This document shows positions 26,597 through 40,518 of a stretch of DNA of 64,000 bases, in pieces. Under the pieces are notes generated by a model that was not told the DNA's origin, did not search any database, and worked only from the letters and a program-made list of their open reading frames with translations. The stretch lies in assembly GCF_946885955.1 (NCBI RefSeq), contig NZ_CAMPHI010000026.1, positions 1 to 64,000 of the forward strand, in the 5' to 3' direction. The stretch is from an uncultured Pseudomonas sp. GTDB taxonomy: Bacteria; Pseudomonadota; Gammaproteobacteria; Pseudomonadales; Pseudomonadaceae. The number at the start of each line of letters is the position of its first letter. Within the stretch, counting starts at the first letter, position 1. A program made the translations under genes and the position numbers.

Positions 26597-27358
26597 TCAA
26601 CTCTTCAGGCGGTAACCGGTCTTGAAGATCCAGCCGACGATCGCCACGCAGAGCAACAGGAAGCCGGCGATCATCGCCAGGCTGAGTGCCACGTTGACGT
26701 CGGATACGCCATAGAAGCTCCAGCGGAACGCGCTGATCAAATACACCACCGGGTTGAACAGCGTCACCGTCTGCCACACCGGCGGCAGCATGCTGATCGA
26801 ATAGAAGCTGCCGCCGAGAAAGGTCAGCGGCGTAACGATCAGCGCCGGCACTATCTGCAGTTTTTCCCAGCCGTTGGCCCACACACCGATGATGAAGCCG
26901 AACAGGCTGAAGGTCAGCGCGGTGAGCACCAGCAGGGCCAGCATCCACACCGGATGGAGAATCTCGAAAGGCACGAACAGGCGCGCGGTGATCAGGATGA
27001 TCACCCCGAGGATCACCGATTTGGTCGCCGCCGCGCCGACATAACCGATAAGGATTTCCAGGTAGGACACCGGCGCCGACAGTACCTCGTAGATGGTTCC
27101 CGAATACTTGGGCATGTAGATGCCGAACGAGGCGTTGGAAATGCTCTCGGTGAGCAGCGCCAGCATGATCAGCCCCGGCACGATAAAGGCGCCGTAGCTG
27201 ACACCCTGCACCTGGGTCATGCTCGAACCGATGGCCGAGCCGAACACCACGAAATACAGCGAGGTGCTGATCACCGGGGTGGCGATGCTCTGTAACAGCG
27301 TGCGCCAGGTGCGCGCCAGTTCGAACAGGTAGATGGCGCGGATCGCGTAGAAATTCAT
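26597..27358 (-). CDS. ABC-2 type exporter permease (YadH family)
   Basis: The protein has 253 residues with six hydrophobic segments typical of ABC-2 permeases (NodJ/YadH type); for example [20 protein letters not shown] is the family's conserved stretch near residue 175. It pairs with the ATPase encoded upstream at 27504. GGAG precedes the ATG by eight bases, just after a palindromic element that separates the two genes. The substrate is unknown; YadGH-type exporters are poorly defined. Confidence 0.9.
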   Translation of the reverse strand: MNFYAIRAIYLFELARTWRTLLQSIATPVISTSLYFVVFGSAIGSSMTQVQGVSYGAFIVPGLIMLALLTESISNASFGIYMPKYSGTIYEVLSAPVSYLEILIGYVGAAATKSVILGVIILITARLFVPFEILHPVWMLALLVLTALTFSLFGFIIGVWANGWEKLQIVPALIVTPLTFLGGSFYSISMLPPVWQTVTLFNPVVYLISAFRWSFYGVSDVNVALSLAMIAGFLLLCVAIVGWIFKTGYRLKS

Positions 27359-27374
27359 GCGCGTGACTCCGTTT

Positions 27375-27514
27375 CAGGTCGTTGAGAAGCGTCGCGAGCG
27401 ATGGCTAGGCAAGGCGAAGTCAGGCGAGGCCGCGGAGTGTACGAGTTGTACATGAGCAGGCCGAGCCTGACTTCAACGCGGCATAGTCGAGCGCAGTAGC
27501 TTCTCATCGACCTG
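27375..27514. repeat. 140-bp palindromic element between exporter genes
   Basis: The ends are inverted copies of CAGGTCGWTGAGAAGC (27375-27390 and 27499-27514). Inside are inverted GAAGTCAGGC and GCCTGACTTC around a GC-rich core. It includes the ATPase stop codon. It is probably a dispersed, transcribed hairpin element; copy number cannot be judged here. Confidence 0.7.
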
Positions 27515-28427
27515 ATACCAGGGTGACGAAAATATCTTCCAACGAACTCTGACTGGACTGCAGATCCTTGAAGTCGATGCCGTGCTGGGCCAGGTCCTTG
27601 AGCAGCTCGGCGATGCCGGTCTGCTCGCTCTGGGTGTCGAAGGTGAAGACCAGGGCGTGCCCCTCGTCGGTCAGCTCCAACGGGTAGCGCGCCAATTCGG
27701 CCGGCAGGCTGGCCAGAGGCTGCTGCAATTGCAGGCACAGCTGCTTCTTGCCGAGCTTGTGCATCAGCACCTGTTTGTCCTCGACCAGGACGATCCGGCC
27801 CTTGCTGATCACCCCGATGCGGTCGGCCATTTCCTCGGCCTCCTCGATGTAGTGGGTGGTGAGGATAATGGTCACCCCGCGCTCGCGCAGGCCGCGCACC
27901 ATGTTCCACATATCGCGGCGCAGCTCGACGTCGACCCCGGCGGTGGGTTCGTCGAGAAACAGGATCTGCGGTTCGTGGGACAGCGCCTTGGCGATCATCA
28001 CTCGGCGCTTCATGCCGCCGGACAGCTCGAACAGCCGCGCGTCCTTCTTCTCCCACAGCGACAGATCGCGCAGCAGACGTTCGAGGTAGGCCGGATCGGG
28101 CTTCTTGCCGAACAGGCCGCGGCTGAATTTGACCGTCGACCAGACGCTTTCGAAGGCGTCGTTGAACAGCTCCTGGGGCACCAGGCCGATCTGCGAACGC
28201 GCCGCGCGGTAGTCGTCGATGATGTCGTGGCCGCCCACCAAGACCTTGCCGGAACCGGGATTGACGATGCCGCAGACAATACTGATCAGCGTGGTCTTGC
28301 CGGCACCATTGGGACCGAGCAAGGCGAAGATCTCGCCCTTGCGGATATCCAGGTCGATGCTTTGCAGCGCCGGGTGGCCGGAGGCGTAGGTCTTGCTCAG
28401 TTGTTGGATCGAAATCACCGGTTGCAC
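27504..28427 (-). CDS. ABC exporter ATP-binding protein (YadG family)
   Basis: The protein has 307 residues from a GTG start with an AGGA seven bases upstream; an ATG start at 28487 would add 20 poorly conserved residues. Walker A GPNGAGKT, signature LSGGMKRR, Walker B ILFLDEP and switch His TTHY are intact. The C-terminal extension is typical of the CcmA/YadG exporters. It partners the permease encoded at 26597. The stop codon lies within a palindromic element. Confidence 0.9.
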   Translation of the reverse strand: MQPVISIQQLSKTYASGHPALQSIDLDIRKGEIFALLGPNGAGKTTLISIVCGIVNPGSGKVLVGGHDIIDDYRAARSQIGLVPQELFNDAFESVWSTVKFSRGLFGKKPDPAYLERLLRDLSLWEKKDARLFELSGGMKRRVMIAKALSHEPQILFLDEPTAGVDVELRRDMWNMVRGLRERGVTIILTTHYIEEAEEMADRIGVISKGRIVLVEDKQVLMHKLGKKQLCLQLQQPLASLPAELARYPLELTDEGHALVFTFDTQSEQTGIAELLKDLAQHGIDFKDLQSSQSSLEDIFVTLVSGR

Positions 28428-28781
28428 GGGATGGTCCTGGCTGACTATGGGAGTGGCAGAGTGTATGAAAACGCGGGCGGCGTGCAACGTGCGGCGTGCA
28501 ACGGCCGGCTTGCCCCTCGCACCGCCACTGCCGAGTTATGGCGCTGGAGGCTTGGCTGATACAGAGGAGCATCGCGCAGGGGATGGATAGTCGGAACAAT
28601 AGACGGTTGTGACAGGTAGGAATCGGCCAATAGCAGCCGGCTACGGGTGACCAGAGAACGGCCTTATCGCGAACAGGCTTGAGTTTATCTCGCACAGAGG
28701 AAAGTGCGCTGACTTCGCTCGCGAAACAAATTGGCTTGTGTTTCGATGTCCGAAACCGAGCCACAGCCATGAGCGTTTCAA
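28428..28781. other. Gap upstream of the exporter ATPase gene
   Basis: Nothing gene-like is supported. The AT content rises from about 28680, marking the start of the accessory patch. An ATCGGCCAATAGC motif occurs at 28621-28633 and again near 29074-29086, flanking the small membrane protein gene. Confidence 0.4.
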
Positions 28782-29030
28782 ATGGACGACAAAGCGAAAA
28801 TTGCGGTAAGTATCCTTGGTGTAGGGCTCCTCTTCGGGGCCGTAGGCTGCATGACTTCTACTGTACAGCTGATTAAATTTACGTGGGGTATGACCGTTAG
28901 CGAGGGCGCTGCAAATGTAATCGGATACATCGTGGCTACTGGCGTCATGTCAGTACTCACGATTCCAGCCGTCGCATTTTTCTGCATTTGCGGCGCAGCA
29001 CTGACCACCGCCCCCTGGTCTGTGAAGTGA
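28782..29030 (+). CDS. Small membrane protein, unknown
   Basis: The protein has 82 residues with two predicted TM helices (about 6-28 and 47-74, the latter rich in Val/Ile/Ala and ending with CICGAAL). The ATG is preceded by a weak ribosome site. Composition is AT-richer than the surroundings, suggesting recent acquisition. No family is recognised. A terminator follows at 29128, shared with the convergent gene. Confidence 0.55.
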   Translation: MDDKAKIAVSILGVGLLFGAVGCMTSTVQLIKFTWGMTVSEGAANVIGYIVATGVMSVLTIPAVAFFCICGAALTTAPWSVK

Positions 29031-29127
29031 GCGTCCGCTACTGGTCGATTCGAGCCCTTGGGGCGACGGGCAGATATCGGCCAATAGCGGCCTAAGTAAA
29101 GGATGCTGTCGTTCAGTTGGGAGCCCC

Positions 29128-29151
29128 AAAGCCCCGTTCGAATGGGGCTTT
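29128..29151. terminator. Bidirectional terminator
   Basis: A perfect 8-bp stem AAAGCCCC / GGGGCTTT has an 8-base loop and lies between convergent genes. A and T ends on each side suit both directions. Confidence 0.8.
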
Positions 29152-29153
29152 GC

Positions 29154-30062
29154 TCAGGCCTTTATAGGGGCTTCCCTGAGCTGATACCTAGGGTGGCCAC
29201 TTCCTACCTGTTTAGTGTGGACGTTAATCTCTAGATTTTTATTGAGGCGCCTGTTTATTGCAGCGGGGTCTTCAACCTCTCTGGCGATGGTGCCATGTAT
29301 GATTTGATTGTCGATTGTTTTGAATTCGAAAGTCCGCTTTTCCGGAAAGACACCTAAAAACTGGCCTACCAGTGTAAAGTCGGCTTCTTTGATGTTGTCA
29401 GGGCTTAGTCTTGATTTACTTATTTGAACTTGCCCGGCATCTGCAAACCTAAAAGTTCTACTTTTTGTTGAGATAGAGCAGGCAGCATCATTAACTATAA
29501 GTTTATCGAGGAACTCTGATACTGCAACCAAGGCCCGGGGTTGTAACCTGGACACAGGTTCAGAGAGTTCATCGTCGCTTTTGGTGGATGCCTCAAAGAG
29601 CTCTGCAATTAAATCTATTGCAAGTGCTACAGGAGATATCCCCTCGATCTCAAACTGCGGAGAGTCTGATGGAGCTTCTTGTAGCTCGAATCCGAATGAA
29701 CCCAATGCGGTGCCGGTAATCAGAAGTTGGTTATTCGCCCTGTTGGGTACTGGCCCCATGCTGTTCAGAGTTCCAGTTAGGGAGGCTGCAACCGTTGCAA
29801 CCGCATCATTGAAGGCCGCAGTGGCGGACATCCCAAAGTCAGCAAGCACCCCATGAGTACCCCACACGGGCTTTCCCCGATATGTGAGGACTGCTTTTGC
29901 AGGTTGCACAGCTGTCTCTGAGGAGCGGCCAAGTTTCGTTTCAACTCGCTTTGCTCTTGATGCAAGAGACATCGCAGAGACTTTGCTAACTCCGCTTCGG
30001 CTGCTCAGATCTTTGAGGAAACTGAGCTCTGCCATTCCATGGGCAATCTCATTCCTGCTCAT
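29154..30062 (-). CDS. Unknown protein in AT-rich patch, 302 residues
   Basis: No family is recognised. The N-terminal region is Ser/Arg/Lys-rich, and the centre contains PVWGTHGVLADFGMSATAAFNDAV and other Ala-rich helices. The C-terminal half is beta-rich (FTLVGQFLGVFPEKRTFEFKT) with a REVEDPAAINRRL motif, suggestive of a small beta-barrel or OB-like domain. AGGAG lies eight bases before the ATG, which overlaps the upstream gene by 14 bp, so the pair is translated together. The lower GC than the neighbourhood suggests transfer. Confidence 0.7.
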   Translation of the reverse strand: MSRNEIAHGMAELSFLKDLSSRSGVSKVSAMSLASRAKRVETKLGRSSETAVQPAKAVLTYRGKPVWGTHGVLADFGMSATAAFNDAVATVAASLTGTLNSMGPVPNRANNQLLITGTALGSFGFELQEAPSDSPQFEIEGISPVALAIDLIAELFEASTKSDDELSEPVSRLQPRALVAVSEFLDKLIVNDAACSISTKSRTFRFADAGQVQISKSRLSPDNIKEADFTLVGQFLGVFPEKRTFEFKTIDNQIIHGTIAREVEDPAAINRRLNKNLEINVHTKQVGSGHPRYQLREAPIKA

Positions 30063-30618
30063 GTTCTAGCTCCTGTCTGCGAGCTTCTAGCGCTTGAAGG
30101 GCAGCCGGATCAGCCGCCGGGTCTAGATCTATCGTAAGAAAGCCTTTCCACTGCTTAGATCGGCGATGAGACCACATGCTGTACCAGTAGGCGGAGGCCT
30201 CGACAAGTACCTCAGGCGCATCAGTTAATGACTGAGAATAGAAGTCCACCCTGAAGGTAGCCTTTATCCAGTCATGGTCAGTGAGCAACCGCTGATCACC
30301 TGATTGTAGAGCATCGAAAAAATCGTCCGATATAGCTGTAAACGTCACTACGTCAACATCCCCCGGAGATCGGTGCTCAATTAGCTCTATGTTTTCACTG
30401 AAGCTTCCGTTTACCCATTGAAAGCCACTCACCAAGCCGATCCGATGCAGCTCTGCCCTATGAGACAAGTATCCGGCGAGAATTGCGCATCTGTCCAAGG
30501 AAATGGCGAAAATTTGGACGAATTGCGTCAATGACACCTTATAGGGTGATCTGATTGGCGAGGTGGGATTGCTATCGTTGATCGGCGGTATGAGCCCTTC
30601 CGCGTTCCAAATGCTCAT
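30049..30618 (-). CDS. DUF6932-like, probable nucleotidyltransferase-fold protein
   Basis: The protein has 189 residues. After an N-terminal LIPPINDSNPTS it shows FQWVNGSFSEN (about residues 67-77) and PGDVDVVTF, the G-S...D-x-D pattern of nucleotidyltransferase-fold proteins and of the DUF6932 family. AAGGAAG precedes the ATG. Its 3' end overlaps the 29154 gene by 14 bp, so the two form a unit. Related folds occur in abortive-infection and toxin-antitoxin systems, but no function has been shown; the call is inference. Confidence 0.65.
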   Translation of the reverse strand: MSIWNAEGLIPPINDSNPTSPIRSPYKVSLTQFVQIFAISLDRCAILAGYLSHRAELHRIGLVSGFQWVNGSFSENIELIEHRSPGDVDVVTFTAISDDFFDALQSGDQRLLTDHDWIKATFRVDFYSQSLTDAPEVLVEASAYWYSMWSHRRSKQWKGFLTIDLDPAADPAALQALEARRQELEHEQE

Positions 30619-31044
30619 GATGCTTCCTTAGCTTAGAGGCTGGGTGCTCCAGGCCATTACAAACCGGGTATGGATGGCAACCTCATGGTAGCTGAAGGCG
30701 CGGGCCTTATGTTTGTGGTTTTCAGCTCACACGGTCGACGATGGATCGGTTTTTCGGGCTTGGATTGTCGCTGCTACGGCCTGCCCACCATCCGCTGATA
30801 ATAGCTATTAATAGGTTCTTGGGGGGCAAATACACTGACCGCTCCTGGCCGGTTGCCGCGGCTCACGAATAACCGCAGCCAGCCGCCCTCTGCTGACCGC
30901 CGGTCGGCAATTTCCTTTCTCTACCGCCGGCCCTGTCGATCTGTGGCCTGGCGGATCGACTGAGTTGCAGATCGGCCTAGCCGCGCTGTCCGCCGATCCC
31001 GCGCAGCTGACTGCGCTCCCCTTCCTTCAAGCAGGAGATCGAAC
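30619..31044. other. Gap without a supported gene
   Basis: The region switches from AT-rich (to about 30680) back to GC-rich. I see no gene or strong hairpin. Confidence 0.4.
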
Positions 31045-31398
31045 ATGAGCTATGTCGATGGCTTCGTTGCCGCCGTACCCACTGCCAACCGCGAGTTGTA
31101 CCGCCAGCATGCGCAGGCCGCTGCGGCGGTCTTCAAGGAGCACGGCGCGCTGGGCGTCGTCGAGTGCTGGGGCGATGACGTACCCGAGGGCAAGCTGACG
31201 TCGTTCCCGATGGCGGTGAAACGCCAGGACGACGAGACGGTGGTGTTTTCCTGGATCACTTGGCCGTCCCGCCAGGTGCGCGACGCGGGGATGCAGAAGG
31301 TCATGGCCGACCAGCGCCTGCAGCCGGACCGCAACCCCATGCCCTTCGATGGCCAGCGGCTGATCTATGGCGGCTTTCAGGTGCTGGTGGAGGTCTGA
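31045..31398 (+). CDS. DUF1428 family protein
   Basis: The protein has 117 residues and begins MSYVDGFVAAVP, the hallmark of the DUF1428 family (dimeric alpha/beta barrel proteins). Conserved pieces include VVECWGDDVPEGK, VVFSWITWPSR and GMQKVMAD, ending with RLIYGGFQ. The length is typical. AGGAGATC precedes the ATG. The function is unknown. Confidence 0.92.
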   Translation: MSYVDGFVAAVPTANRELYRQHAQAAAAVFKEHGALGVVECWGDDVPEGKLTSFPMAVKRQDDETVVFSWITWPSRQVRDAGMQKVMADQRLQPDRNPMPFDGQRLIYGGFQVLVEV

Positions 31399-31459
31399 GG
31401 CCCGGGCGAGCCAGCGCCGCCCTGCTCCGGCGTACTTTCCTGCCCTGGGGCACCAGTCC

Positions 31460-31534
31460 GTAGGATGGGTTAGTCGCGCAGCGGCGTTACTCATCGCATG
31501 ATTGATGGGTATCGCTGCGCTCAACCCATCCTAC
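31460..31534. repeat. Inverted REP pair (GATGGGT family)
   Basis: The forward copy starts with the GTAG head at 31460. The reverse copy 31504-31534 has stem GATGGGT / ACCCATC, loop TGAGCGCAGCGAT and head GTAG (minus strand). They flank a GC-rich core. Confidence 0.8.
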
Positions 31535-31608
31535 GGGCTCAAATCATCCTACGGGGTGCTGGTCCAACGGCGCTTGAGGCCGGTGCGCCGCGCTAGCATT
31601 ATGGGCGC

Positions 31609-36090
<4,482 letters not shown>

Positions 36091-36645
36091 CTCCGATGAT
36101 CCCGTGGGTTGGGTTAGCGGCGCACCACAGAACGCACAAAAACACCGCTACCGAGCGCCGCGTAACCCAACAAGGCGTTTGCGCGGTGTCGTGCCGACCT
36201 ACGATCTGTTGGGTTACGCGGCGACCTACGACGATGTCGCTGCTTGAACCGCAAGAATCGCCGCTAACACCAACCTACGGACTGCGCGGCCCGCTCCAAC
36301 CAGGCTCTAGGTCAAAACGCGTTTGTGTAGGGTGGACATGGCGAAGCCTTGTCCACCGCTGATTGCCAATGGCGGCAAAGACATATATCTACGGAAGTTT
36401 CGGTTGGGTTAGCGGCGACTATCACGGCTCAAACCGCAACGCCGCCATCGGCCGCCGCGTTACCCGATACAGCGCCAGCCGCCGTGCCCTCGCTCTCGCA
36501 GCTAACAGCAACCATCCCCCCCCTCGAAAACCGAGGGAAATAAAAGCCAAATGCGGCAGATCCTGAGTTGGCGTCGATAGACAGGCCACCGCCAACTCGG
36601 TAGCGTCAACTGCCCCGTCCACAATCCCGAACCCAAGTGGCCGCC
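36091..36645. repeat. Mosaic of palindromic repeats between lhr and the ATPase gene
   Basis: No gene is supported. Long inverted pairs built on GTTGGGTTAGCGGCG and CGCCGCGTAACCCAAC occur at 36108-36171, about 36206-36273 and about 36403-36470, plus a REP hairpin at 36327-36357 (next entry). This is a repeat-rich spacer, not a CRISPR. Confidence 0.75.
36327..36357 (+). repeat. REP hairpin, GGTGGACA variant
   Basis: It reads GTAG, stem GGTGGACA, T, GGC-GAA-GCC, T, TGTCCACC. Compared with 19564-19594, two inner pairs and one outer pair are swapped in a compensatory way. Confidence 0.85.
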
Positions 36646-37395
36646 ATGCTTTCATCCCAGTACGTCAGCCGAGTCAGCCTGCTGCGCGACAAGGTCGAGT
36701 CGTTCGCCCGCTACCCGTTCTGCCTGCCGGCGATTGCCTCGCTGGAGCGCATCGACCTGCACCCGAAAATCAGCTTCTTCGTCGGCGAGAACGGTTCGGG
36801 CAAGTCGACGTTGCTGGAGGCCATCGCCGTGTCCCTGGGCTTCAATGCCGAAGGCGGCAGCAAGAATTTCAACTTCGCCACCCGCCGTTCGCACTCCGAG
36901 CTGCATGAGTACCTGCGCATCGCCAAGGGCATCAAACGGCCACGTGATGGTTATTTTTTACGGGCGGAAAGCTACTTCAACGTAGCCACCGAAATCGAGA
37001 ACCTAGATGCCGAACCCTCCTTCGGCCCACCTGTCATCGACTCCTACGGCGGCCGCTCGCTGCACGAGCAATCCCACGGCGAATCCTTTCTCGCGCTACT
37101 GATGGAGCGCTTTGGCGGCCAGGGCCTGTATATCCTCGACGAACCGGAAGCCGCACTCTCGCCGCAACGTCAGTTGGCGGTGCTGTCACGGATTCACGAC
37201 CTGGTTCTCGACGGCTCACAGTTCATCATCGCCACCCACTCGCCGATCCTCATGGCCTACCCCGAGGCCAGCATCTTCCAGTGCAGCGGCGATGGCATCG
37301 CCGAGGTCGCCTATGAGGAGACCGAGCATTACCGGGTCACCCATGATTTCCTCGCCAATCCCGCGCGTATGCTGCGCGTGTTGCTGGAACGTTAG
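36646..37395 (+). CDS. Predicted AAA ATPase (COG3910-like)
   Basis: The protein has 249 residues. Walker A is FVGENGSGKST (near residue 43), Walker B is GLYILDEPEAALSP (near 158) and a TH-S motif follows in IIATHSPILMAYP, as in SMC/RecF-type ABC ATPases. It is a stand-alone soluble ATPase of unknown role. The ATG at 36646 or an earlier GTG (36637) could be used; neither has a strong ribosome site. Confidence 0.82.
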   Translation: MLSSQYVSRVSLLRDKVESFARYPFCLPAIASLERIDLHPKISFFVGENGSGKSTLLEAIAVSLGFNAEGGSKNFNFATRRSHSELHEYLRIAKGIKRPRDGYFLRAESYFNVATEIENLDAEPSFGPPVIDSYGGRSLHEQSHGESFLALLMERFGGQGLYILDEPEAALSPQRQLAVLSRIHDLVLDGSQFIIATHSPILMAYPEASIFQCSGDGIAEVAYEETEHYRVTHDFLANPARMLRVLLER

Positions 37396-37482
37396 GCGCT
37401 TACGCGTCCGCTGCCTATGGTAAACAGGCATGCCGGCGCACGGCCGACCACCGATATCTGTCACCGAAACGAGGAATTGCGC

Positions 37483-37785
37483 ATGTCCGCCAGACTGCTC
37501 CCGATTGGCCTACTCCTGCTGGTCGCCCTGACCGGTTGCGCCTCCCCCGATACGCCGAGCGAGTCAGCCGCTGAGCCGCCGAGCGAATGCAGTGCCGACG
37601 TCGTGCAAAACATGCTCGGGCAGTTCGCCTCGGCGGAAACCGTGGAAAAAATTCGCATCCAGGCCGGCGCGGAGAAAGTGCGCGTACTCGCCCCCGGCGA
37701 CAGGGCAACCATGGATTTCAACCTGCAACGGCTGAATATCGAAATCGACGACGCCGAGATGATCCAGCGTCTCAGCTGCGGCTGA
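37483..37785 (+). CDS. I78-family peptidase inhibitor lipoprotein
   Basis: The protein has 100 residues with a lipoprotein signal and lipobox LTGC (Cys near 19). The mature part has ASAETVEKIRIQAGAEKVRVLAPGD and MDFNLQRLNIEID, the motifs of the potato-inhibitor-like I78 family, ending with a conserved Cys-Gly. It is probably an envelope peptidase inhibitor; the target is unknown. GAGGA lies seven bases before the chosen ATG, so the longer frame from 37417 is not used. Confidence 0.85.
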   Translation: MSARLLPIGLLLLVALTGCASPDTPSESAAEPPSECSADVVQNMLGQFASAETVEKIRIQAGAEKVRVLAPGDRATMDFNLQRLNIEIDDAEMIQRLSCG

Positions 37786-37876
37786 AGCCGGCGCGCGCCT
37801 CACGCGGCGTTAACTAAGCCGCGCCGAACGGGCATACTGCCGCCCTGCTCATCATCCCGACCTGTAGCCCGCCCGC

Positions 37877-39409
37877 ATGCGTATTCACGTCACCTTTATC
37901 GACCGCGTTGGTATCACCCAGGAAGTGCTGGCCCTGCTCGGTGGGCGCAATCTCAACCTGGATGCGGTGGAAATGGTGCCACCGAACGTGTATATCGACG
38001 CGCCGACCCTGAGCCCCGCGGTGCTCGATGAATTGCGCGAGGCGCTGTTCAACGTCCATGGCGTGCAGGCGGTGAGCATCGTCGACATCCTTCCCGGCCA
38101 GCGCCGGCGCCTGCAGCTCGATGCCTTGCTGGCGGCGATGGCCGACCCGGTGCTGGCGGTGGATGGCGAAGGCCGCGTGCTGCTGGCCAACCCGGCGTTG
38201 ATCTCCCTGTGCGAACGTGACCCGGAAGGCCTGTCGCTGGCCGAGCTGTTCAGTGATCCTGACTTGCTCGCCGCCCTGCTCGAGCAACAGTTCCGTCTGC
38301 CACTGCGCGAAGTCGTTCTCAACGGCCAGGCGCTGCTGCTCGATGCCACGCCGATCAGCGAGACCGTCGACGCCGGTCAGCGCCAGCTCGCCGGTGGCCT
38401 GCTGACCCTGTATGCGCCGAGCCGCATCGGCGAACGCCTGGCGGCGCTGCACCACGATCACGCCGAAGGCTTCGATTCGCTGCTCGGCGATTCCACACCT
38501 ATCCGCACCTTGAAAACCCGCGCACTCAGGGTTGCCGCACTGGACGCGCCCTTGCTGATCCACGGCGAAACCGGCACCGGCAAGGAACTGGTGGCCCGCG
38601 GCTGCCATGCGATCAGCGCACGCTGCAATGCGCCCTTCCTCGCGCTGAACTGCGCGGCTTTGCCGGAGAACCTCGCCGAAAGCGAACTGTTCGGCTACGC
38701 CCCCGGCGCCTTTACCGGCGCCCAGCGCGGCGGCAAGCCAGGGCTGCTGGAGCTGGCCAACCAGGGCACGGTGTTTCTCGATGAGATCGGCGAGATGTCG
38801 CCGTATCTGCAGGCCAAGCTGCTGCGTTTTCTCAGCGACGGTAGCTTCCGCCGGGTCGGCGGCGAGCGCGAGATCAAGGTCGATGTGCGCATCCTCAGCG
38901 CCACCCACCGCGATTTGGAAAAGATGGTCGGCGAAGGCAGTTTTCGCGAAGACCTGTTCTATCGCCTCAATGTGCTCAAGCTGGAAGTGCCACCGCTACG
39001 CGAGCGCGGCCAGGACATTCTGCTGCTGGCGCGGCATTTCATGCAGCAGGCCTGCGCGCAGATCCAGCGCCTGCCCTGCCGGCTGACGCCGGAAACCTAC
39101 CCGGCGCTGCTCGGCAACCGCTGGCCGGGCAATGTGCGGCAGCTGCAGAACGTGATTTTCCGCGCGGCAGCGATCTGTGAAAGCAACCAGGTGCAGATCG
39201 ACGACCTGGATATCGCCAGCACCGCCGTCGCGCCCCAGACCGAGGGCGACGTCGACAGCCTGGAAGCGGCGGTGGCCGGTTTCGAAAAGGCCCTGCTGGA
39301 AAAGCTCTATGCCAGCCACCCTTCCAGCCGCCAACTGGCCGCGCGCCTGCACACCTCGCACAGCGCCATCGCCGTGCGTTTGCGCAAATACGGGATTGGG
39401 AAAACCTGA
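37877..39409 (+). CDS. TyrR/PhhR-like sigma-54 activator
   Basis: The protein has 510 residues. The order is ACT domain (1-70), PAS domain (about 78-190), AAA+ domain with GETGTGKE (near 230), GAFTGA sigma-54 contact loop (about 277-282) and DEIGEM, then a C-terminal TyrR-type HTH (about 470-508). In Pseudomonas, relatives control phenylalanine (PhhR) or glycine (GcsR) catabolism. No such target genes lie beside it, so the effector cannot be assigned. The GAFTGA loop is intact, so it should activate RpoN promoters. Confidence 0.9.
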   Translation: MRIHVTFIDRVGITQEVLALLGGRNLNLDAVEMVPPNVYIDAPTLSPAVLDELREALFNVHGVQAVSIVDILPGQRRRLQLDALLAAMADPVLAVDGEGRVLLANPALISLCERDPEGLSLAELFSDPDLLAALLEQQFRLPLREVVLNGQALLLDATPISETVDAGQRQLAGGLLTLYAPSRIGERLAALHHDHAEGFDSLLGDSTPIRTLKTRALRVAALDAPLLIHGETGTGKELVARGCHAISARCNAPFLALNCAALPENLAESELFGYAPGAFTGAQRGGKPGLLELANQGTVFLDEIGEMSPYLQAKLLRFLSDGSFRRVGGEREIKVDVRILSATHRDLEKMVGEGSFREDLFYRLNVLKLEVPPLRERGQDILLLARHFMQQACAQIQRLPCRLTPETYPALLGNRWPGNVRQLQNVIFRAAAICESNQVQIDDLDIASTAVAPQTEGDVDSLEAAVAGFEKALLEKLYASHPSSRQLAARLHTSHSAIAVRLRKYGIGKT

Positions 39410-39415
39410 AATCCC

Positions 39416-39482
39416 GTAGCCCGATGCAATCCGGGAGCAGTTTTATGGCCGCTACCGCTGCCCCGGATTGCATCCGGGCTAC
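39416..39482. repeat. Inverted REP pair (CCCGGAT family)
   Basis: The forward copy 39416-39435 (GTAG, CCC-GAT GCA ATCCGGG, one base missing) and reverse copy 39462-39482 (stem CCCGGAT / ATCCGGG, head GTAG on minus) lie between convergent genes. Confidence 0.85.
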
Positions 39483-39487
39483 GGTTC

Positions 39488-40399
39488 TTAGAGCGCGAAT
39501 TTCTGCAGGTGGGCCATCATCTCTTTCAGCGCTTCGAGGTTATCCGCCGGGTGGGCGGCGCCTTCGAAGTCGCAGATCTGCTGCCAGCTGGCTGCCACGT
39601 CTTCCGGGCTGAAGCCCACGCGCGGGTCGAAACCGGCGCCCAGGCTGCGTTCCCAGCGGGTCTTGCCGATCCAGCCGCCGCCGACTTCGAACAGGCCGGA
39701 GGTTTCCTCGCAGGCATTGCTCGCCAGGTACACCACCAGTGGGCTGACCAGCTCGGGCTTGAGCTGCTCGAACACCTGTGGAGGGATCAGCCCTTCGGTC
39801 ATGCGCGTGCCGCCGGTCGGGGCGATGGCATTGATCAGGATGTTGTTCTTGCGCCCTTCGATCGCCAGGGTGCGGGTCAGGCCATAGAGGCCGAGCTTGG
39901 CCATGCCGTAGTTGGACTGGCCGAAGTTGCCGTAGATGCCCGAGGTTGAAGCGGTGAAGATCACCCGTCCGTAGTTCTGCTCGCGCATGTGCGGCCAGGC
40001 GGCGCGGGTCACCTTGTAAGCGCCCTCGACGTGGACCTTGTAGACCAGATCCCAATCGGCGTCTTCCATCTTGTGGAAGGTCTTGTCGCGCAGGATGCCG
40101 GCGTTGTTCACCACCACATCGATACGCCCGAAGTTGTCCAGGGCGCATTGCACGATCTTGTCGCCGTCGACCACCGAATCATGGTTGGCCACCGCGGTGC
40201 CGCCAGCGGCGCGGATTTCTTCGACCACCTTGTCGGCCGCCGAAGCGTTGGCGCCTTCGCCATGGGTGCTGCCGCCCAGATCGTTGACCACCACCTTGGC
40301 GCCATGCTTGGCGAACAGCAGCGCGTGGGCGCGGCCCAGGCCACCGCCGGCACCGGTAACGATCACGACTTGGTCTTGAAAACGGATGGCTTCACTCAT
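39488..40399 (-). CDS. SDR oxidoreductase (3-hydroxyacyl-CoA dehydrogenase-like, MFE-2 type)
   Basis: The protein has 303 residues. NAD-binding TGAGGGLGRAHAL is at the N-terminus, with catalytic NNAG, Ser and Y-G-M-A-K. The stretches NDLGGSTHGEG and NAIAPTGGTRMTEGL match the dehydrogenase domain of multifunctional enzyme 2 (17-beta-HSD4). It is likely active on a (3R)-hydroxyacyl-CoA or a steroid; not provable here. TGGAGT precedes the ATG. Confidence 0.88.
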   Translation of the reverse strand: MSEAIRFQDQVVIVTGAGGGLGRAHALLFAKHGAKVVVNDLGGSTHGEGANASAADKVVEEIRAAGGTAVANHDSVVDGDKIVQCALDNFGRIDVVVNNAGILRDKTFHKMEDADWDLVYKVHVEGAYKVTRAAWPHMREQNYGRVIFTASTSGIYGNFGQSNYGMAKLGLYGLTRTLAIEGRKNNILINAIAPTGGTRMTEGLIPPQVFEQLKPELVSPLVVYLASNACEETSGLFEVGGGWIGKTRWERSLGAGFDPRVGFSPEDVAASWQQICDFEGAAHPADNLEALKEMMAHLQKFAL

Positions 40400-40518
40400 G
40401 ACAGACTCCAGGGCAGGTCCAAATAATGCGCCGAGTGTCGGGTAGTCATCCGCTCATCACAATAGAACGGCCGCTGCTGAATATTGAGCGATAAGGCAGC
40501 GGGATGATCGACGGATGC

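Noticed and set aside
36091..36645. CRISPR-like repeats
   Set aside because: The units are palindromes of uneven spacing without constant spacers; they are REP-type elements.
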